Part shown: positions 1 to 6,489 of the stretch, in pieces | Numbering within the stretch: the first letter of the stretch is position 1 | Layout of the letters: each line of letters opens with the position of its first letter | Assembly: GCA_017964755.1 (NCBI GenBank) | Contig: JAGCRI010000027.1 | Location: 1-7,072, forward strand | Length of the DNA stretch: 7,072 nucleotides | Origin: Bacteroidales bacterium | GTDB lineage: Bacteria; Bacteroidota; Bacteroidia; Bacteroidales; WCHB1-69 | Reading direction: 5' to 3' | The notes under the pieces: generated by a model | Seen by the model: the letters and a program-made list of their open reading frames with translations, nothing else | Database searches by the model: none | What the model was told of the DNA's origin: nothing | Program-made: the position numbers and the translations under genes

Positions 1-559
1 CCTCAATGCTGAGCTGTATCAGCTTGACTTTCTTGTTCTTGAGCGGAATCTCACCCTCCACACCAATAATTGCCGTACGTTGGAAACCCGTTGGAATAGA
101 GCCGTCCAAATATTGTTTGCGGGTTATATGAACTTCGCCCACAATGTTCATTTTTGAAGCCAAGGCAATCTCAATGGCAATGTCAAGCGCCTCATTATCA
201 ATATGGAATGGCGGTGTGTCGTCAACTTCGTAAGTGCAGGCTGTCGGGTGTGCTATACGGTATATTATCTCCTTGCGGGTTTTGAACTCCATGAGCGCGG
301 TGCCGTCATACTCGCCAAGTTCGGAGAGGGTGGGGCGCATGTGGCGCACAACTTCAGCATCATACTCGTCCGGTTTCTGGAACTTGCCAGCCGGACAGTG
401 GCAGAACAGCTTGCTCTTGGTGAGCAACTGCTGGTGTGTTTCCAAGCCTGACATGAAGCCTATTCTGTTGTAATCTTCCTGTGTCGCGTCTTTGCGGTTC
501 ACGTACCCTATCTCTTTGCGGGTCTCTTCAAAATTGAGTCTGGGATTAATTCTTTTCAC
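1..559 (-). CDS. GatE-like tRNA amidotransferase subunit (GatB/GatE family), N-terminal 186 residues, cut by the left edge
   Basis: Translating the minus strand from a GTG at 559 gives an open frame of 186 codons that runs off the window. Residues 36-56 read as the family signature G-L-E-x-H-Q-Q-L followed by K-L-F-C-x-C-P (Cys53, Cys55). Further on are R-P-T-L-S-E-L-G-E (75-83), an E-V-H-I-T-R-K segment (142-148) and D-G-S-I-P-T-G-F-Q-R-T (152-162). In this family GatB or GatE presents Glu-tRNA(Gln) and converts it to Gln-tRNA(Gln), using ammonia from a partner amidase (GatA) or asparaginase-like subunit (GatD). The D-G-S-x-x-x-G-F-Q-R-T segment is what I know from archaeal GatE; bacterial GatB has a different sequence there (K-G-Y-Q-I-S-Q). 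The roughly 30 residues before the G-L-E motif are longer than usual. No in-frame ATG lies upstream, so GTG is the best start; an in-frame TTG at 580 sits inside the presumed -7 box. No partner gene is visible. Family membership is secure; GatE rather than GatB is likely. Confidence 0.85.
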   Translation of the reverse strand, partial: MKRINPRLNFEETRKEIGYVNRKDATQEDYNRIGFMSGLETHQQLLTKSKLFCHCPAGKFQKPDEYDAEVVRHMRPTLSELGEYDGTALMEFKTRKEIIYRIAHPTACTYEVDDTPPFHIDNEALDIAIEIALASKMNIVGEVHITRKQYLDGSIPTGFQRTAIIGVEGEIPLKNKKVKLIQLSIE

Positions 560-577
560 GGTTATAAAATTTGGGCG

Positions 578-585
578 CAAATTTA
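578..585 (-). promoter_or_regulatory. Possible Bacteroidota -7 box for the GatE-like gene
   Basis: On the minus strand this reads TAAATTTG, matching the TAnnTTTG -7 consensus of Bacteroidota primary-sigma promoters. It lies about 20 nt upstream of the GTG start and would give a very short leader. No TTTG is found at the usual 17-21 nt upstream (the nearest is about 31 nt away), so the call is tentative. Confidence 0.35.
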
Positions 586-587
586 CA

Positions 588-602
588 TAAACTTTTTCGT
601 TT
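588..602. repeat. 15-bp word shared (inverted) with 6305-6319
   Basis: TAAACTTTTTCGTTT on the plus strand. It lies immediately upstream of the presumed -7 box of the GatE-like gene and about 104 bp upstream of the 707 start. The other copy lies 22 bp upstream of the receptor start, in the same orientation relative to that gene. Confidence 0.4.
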
Positions 603-652
603 AATGCTTTTTTTGCCAAAATAATTTCATTTTGTACAATTATGTTTTTCAG

Positions 653-684
653 GTTGGAGCGTATTTGTTTAAATATTATTTTTG
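653..684 (+). promoter_or_regulatory. Probable promoter of the two-gene unit 707-4019
   Basis: A -7 box TATTTTTG (677-684) matches TAnnTTTG. It follows a GTTG (653-656, close to the -33 TTTG) at a spacing of 20 nt. Transcription would begin near 691, about 16 nt before the ATG at 707. The 147-bp spacer 560-706 is strongly A/T-rich and separates divergent genes, so it must hold both promoters. No Shine-Dalgarno sequence precedes the ATG, as is usual in this phylum. Confidence 0.45.
667..682. repeat. 16-bp word shared with 6315-6330
   Basis: GTTTAAATATTATTTT overlaps the -7 box proposed for the gene at 707. The second copy, in the same strand sense, lies in the receptor/hsdM spacer. The identity ends exactly at both sides. 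Confidence 0.4.
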
Positions 685-706
685 TTACGATTTTAATATT
701 TGATTT

Positions 707-1762
707 ATGAGAAAAATTTATCTTGTTGTAGGAATTGTTTTGGCGCTATTTGTTGCTGCCATTACTGCTTATTATTGGGGCTTTTCGCCCAAACGGACAA
801 GTTTGCCGTTTAAAAAAGCGAATGCCATCTACTATTGGAAAACATGGTTCGAGGTCGGAGATGAGGAGATTGAGTTCTTGAAGAAAAATGAGATAAAGAG
901 AATGTATGTCCGTTTTTTTGACGTCGCTATCAATAAGAACTCGAAGTTCAGGGATAAATGTGCGCCGGTAGCCACAATTTCTTTTGATGAAAGGCCTCTG
1001 CAATTGGTTGCTGCTGAAAATATTGAGATTATTCCGGTGGTTTTTATCACTCAAGAGGCAATAAGGGAATATTCGTCATTTACCGATGATTTGGCGCACC
1101 GGCTTTATGAGATGTGTTCCAAAAACAAAATTGACATAAATGAGGTTCAGTTGGACTGCGACTGGACAAAAACAACACATGATGCTTATTTCCAGTTTGT
1201 TAAAGATGTCAGGCAAACGCTGAACAGTTATTTCAAAAAGGAGGTTATTCTCTCCTCAACTATACGGTTGCACCAGCTTGCGCAGACTCCGCCTGAGGTC
1301 GATTATGGTATGCTGATGTGCTATAACACTGGGAATTTCAGGGATTATAAAACCCAAAACTCCATTTTGGACGTCAAAGATGTGAAGCCTTATATGAAAT
1401 ATCTTAAATCATACAATTTGCCTTTGGTTTTGGGGCTTCCTGTATATTCATGGGTGGTTGAGTTTGACGAGGATAAGCAATTTGTAAGACTTAGAAACCC
1501 GTATGATGTTCATGGTTGGGGAAAAGTGTGGGAAGAGGATTGTGAGACTGGCAATGGGGAAGAAGAGTATTTTGAGCGTGAAGAGTCTCATAAGGCCAAG
1601 AAAATGTCTCGATATGAGGTGGTTTCAGATGAGACGATCCTTGAAGCGAAGAGACTTGTCAGAAGTGAATACGGGAATATCCCTGTGGCGCTGTATCATT
1701 TAGATTTACAACAACTTTCTAAATATTCGGAAAATGAAATCAAGGATTTTTATAATAAGTAG
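707..1762 (+). CDS. Membrane-anchored GH18-like TIM-barrel protein of unknown function
   Basis: 351 residues. Residues 5-22 form one hydrophobic segment, followed by a basic patch (Pro28-Lys29-Arg30). It fits an uncleaved signal anchor with the rest in the periplasm. The remainder shows eight regularly spaced strand-like segments, as in an (alpha/beta)8 barrel: about 39-48, 65-73, 106-114, 146-153, 180-187, 200-207, 238-249 and 326-333. Strand 4 reads V-Q-L-D-C-D-W-T (147-154), which aligns with the GH18 chitinase motif D-G-x-D-x-D-W-E except that the catalytic Glu is Thr154. Strands 6 (M-L-M-C-Y-N) and 7 (L-V-L-G-L-P-V-Y) also resemble their GH18 counterparts. A charged, Glu-rich insert lies at about 276-300. 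From memory, the DUF3142 family has a similar Q-L-D-x-D segment and is an alternative assignment. The last codons overlap the next gene by 29 nt, which suggests translational coupling. The fold is inferred; substrate and activity are unknown. Confidence 0.85.
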   Translation: MRKIYLVVGIVLALFVAAITAYYWGFSPKRTSLPFKKANAIYYWKTWFEVGDEEIEFLKKNEIKRMYVRFFDVAINKNSKFRDKCAPVATISFDERPLQLVAAENIEIIPVVFITQEAIREYSSFTDDLAHRLYEMCSKNKIDINEVQLDCDWTKTTHDAYFQFVKDVRQTLNSYFKKEVILSSTIRLHQLAQTPPEVDYGMLMCYNTGNFRDYKTQNSILDVKDVKPYMKYLKSYNLPLVLGLPVYSWVVEFDEDKQFVRLRNPYDVHGWGKVWEEDCETGNGEEEYFEREESHKAKKMSRYEVVSDETILEAKRLVRSEYGNIPVALYHLDLQQLSKYSENEIKDFYNK

Positions 1763-4019
1763 TCTATTGCTGTTTTGTTATTTGCCGACAATGGCTTGTG
1801 GCGGGTACTATATGGTCAGGCCTGAAGACCATTGGATTTTTTATACAGGTTATCCTGAGGCTGACGATTGGCAAACGGCTGTTGACACGCAGTTCCGCAA
1901 GGAGAATATTGATTTCTGGCATAATTATGTCGGGAAATCTGTTCCGCGCGAGTCTGTGGAGGAGGCTCTTTACGACCTTTATCTGCTTAATACTAACACC
2001 ACGAACGCTTTTTTCTCTTATCTTATAAATAAAAAAGATACGGAAGCTCTGCAATATTGGATGAGTCTGAAAGGAACGGACTCTGTGGCTGCTGCTGAAA
2101 AGCGTTGGCAGGTTTCTGCTTGGTGTTATAATAATGAGTTTTACTATTCCAACGATGATTCGCCACAAGATCAGGCGATGGATGTTAGTATCTTGAATGT
2201 AAGGCAGTTAGATGAAAGCTGTATCGAAAAATGTAAAAATCTTAACATTAAGAACAGGTATGTTTTGCAGGTTTTGCGGAAATATTTTTATAGCGCCAAA
2301 TACCAGAAGTGTGTGGATGTGTGGGAGAAATATGGGAAGAATGTTCCGCAGAGCGCATTGCGGACACAGTGCGTGAACTATTATGGCGGCGCGTTGCTGC
2401 GCCTCGGCCGCAAAGCTGATGCCGCGATAGCCTATTCAACCATAGGATATTCCAACTATTATCTTCACTATAATATTGATGTCTTGAGGGAAGTTTATAA
2501 GCAGCAGCCCAATTCCTCCAGTTTTGAGTTTATGGTCCAGCAGTTTGTCAATCGCTATTTTGATTCGCCAAATCCAGTTAAAGCGGAGGAGTTCTATCTT
2601 CTGGCTGAACAGATTCTGAAGGAAAAAAAGAATTCAAATCCGGCATTGTGGAAGTCTGCCCAAGCGGCTTTCGCATACATGGGAAATGATGTTGATTTTG
2701 CTTTGAGGCTGATTGCCGAGGCGGAGCGTTTGAAAGGCACTCCGATTGTGAAAGAGAACATCCGTTTTATGCGGCTCATTTTCAACTCTTCGCGCACCGA
2801 CAATGACAATAAATATGAGGAAACAATATATTCTGATTTGCGTTGGCTTGCGGAGCGCATTAACAAAGACTTGAGTCAGAGAAACACACATTATGACTAT
2901 TATTGGGGATTATATGGTGAAGACCCATATACTTCAAATCTTCCGTATCATCGTGTGAAAGTTCTCCGCCGTGTGGTTTTTCTCGGTGCTGTCCCTCATT
3001 TTGAGCGGATAGGGGAAGCATACAAAAGCATTGCCTATCTGAATCTATATCAGGAGGTTTTTTCAGAATATAAAGAAGAGCGGAAAATATCGAGGGAGAG
3101 AAAAAAGGCTGAATTTGCCGATAGCTGGTTCTATACTCATAATTTTGACTATAGCACAGATTTCTTTAACTATATGGATACCACATCATTGGAAAATGTC
3201 CTGAAATATGTCGATTTTCTCATTTCCGGCGGCAAGACTGCGGCAGAGAAATTCATTGTCAGCAATAGTTATAAGGATATGAACTACTTGTATGATATAG
3301 TCGGCACAAAGTATATCAGGAGGGAGCAGTTTTCTGATGCGGTTAAATATTTTGAGAAAGTGTCAAATGATTTTCTGAAGACACAGAACATTTCGGAATA
3401 TATTGGGGCGAACCGGAATCCGTTTGAGGAATTTTGGATTACGAATGAGAGCGAGCTTGGGAAATATGACCTCTCATTTGACCCGGCGGAAGAGTATGCG
3501 GAAGCTCCTTGCAAACTGACTTTTTCCAAGATAATGCTGCGGCTGAAAAATGAAAGCGTTTCCGCAAAAACCGCAGCTGAACGCGCAAAGGCAGCATACG
3601 CGTATGCGGTCGGTTTACATCAAAGCAGTTTCTTGGGATATGCATGGGCATTACAGCAATATTCGCAAAGCAGTTCGCACTCAGACTTCTATGGTTTGAG
3701 TGGTGATTATGATTTTGATTGTGGTTATGACTTTCCGGAGGAAAATCAAAAAAATGATGCTGCTGATTATTCAAGCCGTGTGGATTTATGGCTTGACAAG
3801 GCTTTGAAGTATAACGCTGAAAAGATTTTCACCATGAAATGTAAGATTTTGCACAGCAAAACAAGAGATTCCATGCAGGAAATCCGCACTGTAAAAAACA
3901 GCTGTTTTTCTTTCAAAAGGAAAACCTTCAAAGCTGATGTGCAGTCGGCTTTCTGCGATAGGTTAGATGATTATGATAATCCTAACGCCAAATGGCGGCA
4001 CAGTGCGTGGTATTACTGA
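1734..4019 (+). CDS. Large exported helical-repeat-like protein, family not recognised
   Basis: 761 residues. The N-terminus is a signal peptide: Lys2 and Arg4, a hydrophobic core at 5-17, then L-P-T-M-A-C-G-G-Y-Y. Cys22 could be a lipidated cysteine, but the -3 residue is Thr rather than Leu, so cleavage by signal peptidase I after Ala21 is equally possible. The mature protein is rich in Tyr, Phe and Trp. Several helix-pair segments look like TPRs, at about 184-235 (including L-L-R-L-G-R-K-A-D-A-A-I-A-Y), 515-545 (Y-I-R-R-E-Q-F-S-D-A-V-K-Y-F) and 612-645. An acidic, Tyr-rich stretch at 650-670 precedes the C-terminal helices. I know no named family for it; the C-G-G-Y-Y start followed by a repeat-rich body resembles unnamed Bacteroidota envelope proteins. 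The start is fixed by the signal peptide and lies inside the preceding gene, 29 nt before that gene's stop ends. Scaffold or protein-binding roles are inferred only from the repeat character. Confidence 0.85.
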   Translation: MKSRIFIISSLLLFCYLPTMACGGYYMVRPEDHWIFYTGYPEADDWQTAVDTQFRKENIDFWHNYVGKSVPRESVEEALYDLYLLNTNTTNAFFSYLINKKDTEALQYWMSLKGTDSVAAAEKRWQVSAWCYNNEFYYSNDDSPQDQAMDVSILNVRQLDESCIEKCKNLNIKNRYVLQVLRKYFYSAKYQKCVDVWEKYGKNVPQSALRTQCVNYYGGALLRLGRKADAAIAYSTIGYSNYYLHYNIDVLREVYKQQPNSSSFEFMVQQFVNRYFDSPNPVKAEEFYLLAEQILKEKKNSNPALWKSAQAAFAYMGNDVDFALRLIAEAERLKGTPIVKENIRFMRLIFNSSRTDNDNKYEETIYSDLRWLAERINKDLSQRNTHYDYYWGLYGEDPYTSNLPYHRVKVLRRVVFLGAVPHFERIGEAYKSIAYLNLYQEVFSEYKEERKISRERKKAEFADSWFYTHNFDYSTDFFNYMDTTSLENVLKYVDFLISGGKTAAEKFIVSNSYKDMNYLYDIVGTKYIRREQFSDAVKYFEKVSNDFLKTQNISEYIGANRNPFEEFWITNESELGKYDLSFDPAEEYAEAPCKLTFSKIMLRLKNESVSAKTAAERAKAAYAYAVGLHQSSFLGYAWALQQYSQSSSHSDFYGLSGDYDFDCGYDFPEENQKNDAADYSSRVDLWLDKALKYNAEKIFTMKCKILHSKTRDSMQEIRTVKNSCFSFKRKTFKADVQSAFCDRLDDYDNPNAKWRHSAWYY

Positions 4020-4020
4020 T

Positions 4021-6282
4021 TTATTTCATCGTAAACCGTATTCCCGCATACCCCATGATTCCTGTTATAGGAGCATAAATCACTGATGTGTCGAAGTCTT
4101 CACCGAAAGGCTGGTCAGCGGAGATAATCGGATTTTTCTGCTTGTAGTTCAGCAGGTTCTCGCCGCCGATATAAAATTCCCAAGCCTTGTATTTTGCGGT
4201 TATTTGCGCATTCCAGATAAAATAGTCGTGAGAATATGACGGAAGGCTTGCGGCACTGTTCCCGCTCATGTCCGGCAGCCTCATAGCGCTGTTATACTGC
4301 AGTGTGGTGTTGAATTTCCATTTGTTGAAGCGCGTGGCATAACTTAGGCCGAGTAACGCCTTGTGCGGACTTGTCAGAGCCTTGTCCCTCACAACACCTT
4401 CAGCCGATTCTCTGACCTTGTTGAATCTGTACGCCAAAATAATTTCAAATCTTTCAAGCGGATAAAGTGTAAATTCCGCTTGCGCCGAATGCGAGTATGA
4501 GCGGTTGCCGCTGCCGTTGAAATTTCCATTCAGATTGTAAAAGAAGACCGCATGGGCGTCATGGTCGAGGTCAACGATAACTTGATTTATAAAATGTGTG
4601 TAGTAGTAATCTATTGTAAATGAGGATTTTCCACCTTTCATTTGGAATGACTGTGTGAAACTTATACTTGCATTATATGCCTCTTCGGGTTTGAATTTGC
4701 TGTCGGCTTTGATAAGAGCGCGGCTGCTGGCGAGCAGCGACAGGTTTTCAATCAGTACGTTTGCGCTTCTGTATCCTTTGCCCGCCGAAATGCGGATGCT
4801 GCTGTTTGGGGCGGGCTGCCATTTGATGTGAAGGCGCGGAGTCCAGTACAGTTGTGCGTTGTAGGTGTCATAGTCGAAACGGAGCCCTGGCATCACAACA
4901 AGCTTTTCTTCAATTATGAATGAATATTCTGCGAAAATGCCTGGAATGGCTTGGAAACGGGTGCCTGTCAGCGAGAACAATGTGGTATTGAGCCCGTTGA
5001 GTTCGTCTTTCAGATTGTCGGCCTGCACACTCCCGCCGACTGTGAGTTTGTGCTGCTCTTTTTTGCCGAATTTATTTGAATACAATATATTCATATATCC
5101 GCTCAACTGTTGGGCGTTGTAGTCTTTAAATCCGAAATATGACCTTGTGTCGTGGAATGTGAATGACAGAATTGTCCCGACGCTTTCGTGTTCACCTTTC
5201 AGGAGAAATCCGTTTTTTGTGATGACATCCAATCTGTTGGTTTTGATTCTGATTCCGTAGAGTGAGTCTTCGGCAAAGCGGTTTTTGGGAGAGAAATTCT
5301 TTTCGCCGCCGATACGGTCTTCCCAAAGATAACCGATCATTGTCCGTCCCTCCAGTTTGTCAGGGATATCATAGTCCCAGCGGTTCATGGCGTTCACCTG
5401 ATAGTTGCGCGGCACGTCGAGGAAATTGTCTTTGTTCATGTCCATTTTAGCGAATTGCCCTTCGGTGTGTAGCAGCACCATTCCCGAGGCGTTGCCGCTT
5501 TTGCTGGCGTCAAAGCGCGAGTTCAGGTTCAGTTCGCCCTTTCCCATAGAGCTGCCGAACAAGTTTATGAAAAGTTTTTCGTCATTTGTCTCAGGTTTTT
5601 TATACTCAACATCAATCTGACCGGAAATGGCCTCAAATCCATTGGTGACGGAAGCAGTCCCTTTTGACACGCTTATCGACTCCATCCATGTGCCTGGAAT
5701 AAATCCGAGCCCGAACTGGTTGGCTAACAGGCGAATATATGGAACATTCTCCAAAAGAATCTGGCTGTAGATGCCTGCCAAGCCCAACATTGAAATCTGT
5801 TTTGCGCCGCTAATCGCATCGCTATACTCCACATCAACGGCTATGCTGCTCTCAAAGCTCTCAGAGAGGTTGCAGCAGGCCGCTTTGCGGAGCCCTTCGC
5901 TTGTGATAACTGAGGTCAGGATAGGCTTCACTGAAATGTAAGCTCCGCCGTGTGCAGTGACACTCGCCGCATCAAGCATGTGCGCCGCCGACAGAATGAT
6001 TTCGAGTTCGTTCTGCTCACGCGCCACTTTTATCGTGTCGTTCTGATAAGCCTGATATATGACTATAAGAGTGTCTGTTTTGTCTGTTTTCTCAAAAGAG
6101 AATCTGCCTTCATTGTCGGTGATGCCGCCGATAGAGGTGCCTTTCCATTGCAGCATGGCCCCGAGAATAGGTGCCAGCTCGCCGTTTTGCCCATATTCAA
6201 GCACCTGCCCTGAAAACGTCTGGCAGAAAGCGTTTCCGCAGATTGAGAAAAGGCAGAGAATATATAGGAGGCGCTTTTTCAT
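4021..6282 (-). CDS. TonB-dependent outer-membrane receptor with N-terminal carboxypeptidase-regulatory-like domain
   Basis: 753 residues starting M-K-K-R-L-L-Y, the only start that places a signal peptide at the N-terminus (hydrophobic 5-19, cleavage probably near Cys20/Gln21). Residues 22-97 form a CarboxypepD_reg-like beta-sandwich (G-x-x-x-x-x-W-K-G-T-S-I-G-G-I-T-D-N-E-G-R-F-S-F). The plug domain follows at about 115-228, with L-x-E-N-V-P-Y (177-182), I-P-G-T-W-M-E-S-I-S-V-S-K-G (195-208) and I-S-G-Q-I-D-V-E-Y-K-K-P (219-230). The rest alternates as a 22-strand outer-membrane barrel would, ending Y-A-G-I-R-F-T-M-K. Such receptors import scarce ligands using TonB-ExbBD energy. From memory, this plug type often sits near heavy-metal-binding (HMA) proteins in Bacteroidota, but no such gene is here, so the substrate is unassigned. 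No SusD partner is adjacent, which argues against a glycan-uptake SusCD pair. A D-M-N-K-D-N-F-L-D loop at 281-289 resembles a calcium-binding EF-hand loop. Its 3' end meets the convergent gene with one base between the stops. Confidence 0.93.
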   Translation of the reverse strand: MKKRLLYILCLFSICGNAFCQTFSGQVLEYGQNGELAPILGAMLQWKGTSIGGITDNEGRFSFEKTDKTDTLIVIYQAYQNDTIKVAREQNELEIILSAAHMLDAASVTAHGGAYISVKPILTSVITSEGLRKAACCNLSESFESSIAVDVEYSDAISGAKQISMLGLAGIYSQILLENVPYIRLLANQFGLGFIPGTWMESISVSKGTASVTNGFEAISGQIDVEYKKPETNDEKLFINLFGSSMGKGELNLNSRFDASKSGNASGMVLLHTEGQFAKMDMNKDNFLDVPRNYQVNAMNRWDYDIPDKLEGRTMIGYLWEDRIGGEKNFSPKNRFAEDSLYGIRIKTNRLDVITKNGFLLKGEHESVGTILSFTFHDTRSYFGFKDYNAQQLSGYMNILYSNKFGKKEQHKLTVGGSVQADNLKDELNGLNTTLFSLTGTRFQAIPGIFAEYSFIIEEKLVVMPGLRFDYDTYNAQLYWTPRLHIKWQPAPNSSIRISAGKGYRSANVLIENLSLLASSRALIKADSKFKPEEAYNASISFTQSFQMKGGKSSFTIDYYYTHFINQVIVDLDHDAHAVFFYNLNGNFNGSGNRSYSHSAQAEFTLYPLERFEIILAYRFNKVRESAEGVVRDKALTSPHKALLGLSYATRFNKWKFNTTLQYNSAMRLPDMSGNSAASLPSYSHDYFIWNAQITAKYKAWEFYIGGENLLNYKQKNPIISADQPFGEDFDTSVIYAPITGIMGYAGIRFTMK

Positions 6283-6304
6283 AATGATATCAAAAACTAT
6301 TAAA

Positions 6305-6330
6305 AAACGAAAAAGTTTAAATATTATTTT
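6305..6330. repeat. A/T-rich segment whose two words recur in the 560-706 spacer
   Basis: Positions 6305-6319 are the exact reverse complement of 588-602 (TAAACTTTTTCGTTT). Positions 6315-6330 (GTTTAAATATTATTTT) are identical to 667-682 in the same strand sense. Both copies of each word lie in intergenic promoter regions upstream of genes. They are A/T-rich, so shared promoter composition is a possible explanation. Confidence 0.45.
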
Positions 6331-6360
6331 ATACTGGAGAAAAAATGTGGATGGTTTATC

Positions 6361-6371
6361 GTTTGCCAAAC
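6361..6371. repeat. 11-bp inverted repeat over the hsdM -33 box
   Basis: The sequence GTTTG-C-CAAAC is a perfect 5-bp inverted repeat around one central base. It covers the -33 TTTG of the rightward promoter and lies 79 bp upstream of the divergent receptor start, where a repressor could act on either gene. It is short and could be chance. Confidence 0.3.
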
Positions 6372-6390
6372 AAAAAATTTTGTAACTTTG
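6362..6390 (+). promoter_or_regulatory. Probable promoter of the hsdM gene
   Basis: A -33 TTTG (6362-6365) and a -7 TAACTTTG (6383-6390) are separated by 17 nt and match the Bacteroidota consensus TTTG / TAnnTTTG. Transcription would start near 6397, giving a leader of about 93 nt before the ATG at 6490. No convincing promoter of the same type was found for the divergent receptor gene; only partial matches such as TAATATTT lie upstream of it. Confidence 0.6.
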
Positions 6391-6489
6391 TAATCTTATA
6401 AAGTAGTGATTTTTATTTTGCTTTGTATTACAAATCACAAAATATGTTATGCTATTAATGCTATTTTTATAAAACTCACAATAAATAAT

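Noticed and set aside
203..473. Two plus-strand open frames of about 80 residues
   Set aside because: They lie antisense inside the well-supported GatE-like gene and show no domain or start signal.
3594..3607. Perfect 14-bp palindrome GCATACGCGTATGC
   Set aside because: It lies in the middle of a coding region and encodes Ala-Tyr-Ala-Tyr-Ala, whose codons produce such symmetry easily. No second copy was seen.
3439..3774. Minus-strand frame with a striking His/Asn-rich stretch (N-H-N-Q-N-H-N-H-H)
   Set aside because: The run is the antisense reading of the Asp/Tyr-rich segment of the plus-strand 761-residue protein. It has no promoter or export signal of its own.
4000..4060. A shared bidirectional terminator between the convergent genes
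   Set aside because: Only a 4-bp stem (GTAT/ATAC) is found near the junction and there is no suitable T-run.
4021..6282. A SusC-type glycan-uptake assignment for the receptor
   Set aside because: The protein is shorter than typical SusC (about 1000 residues), and no SusD-like gene is adjacent in the window.
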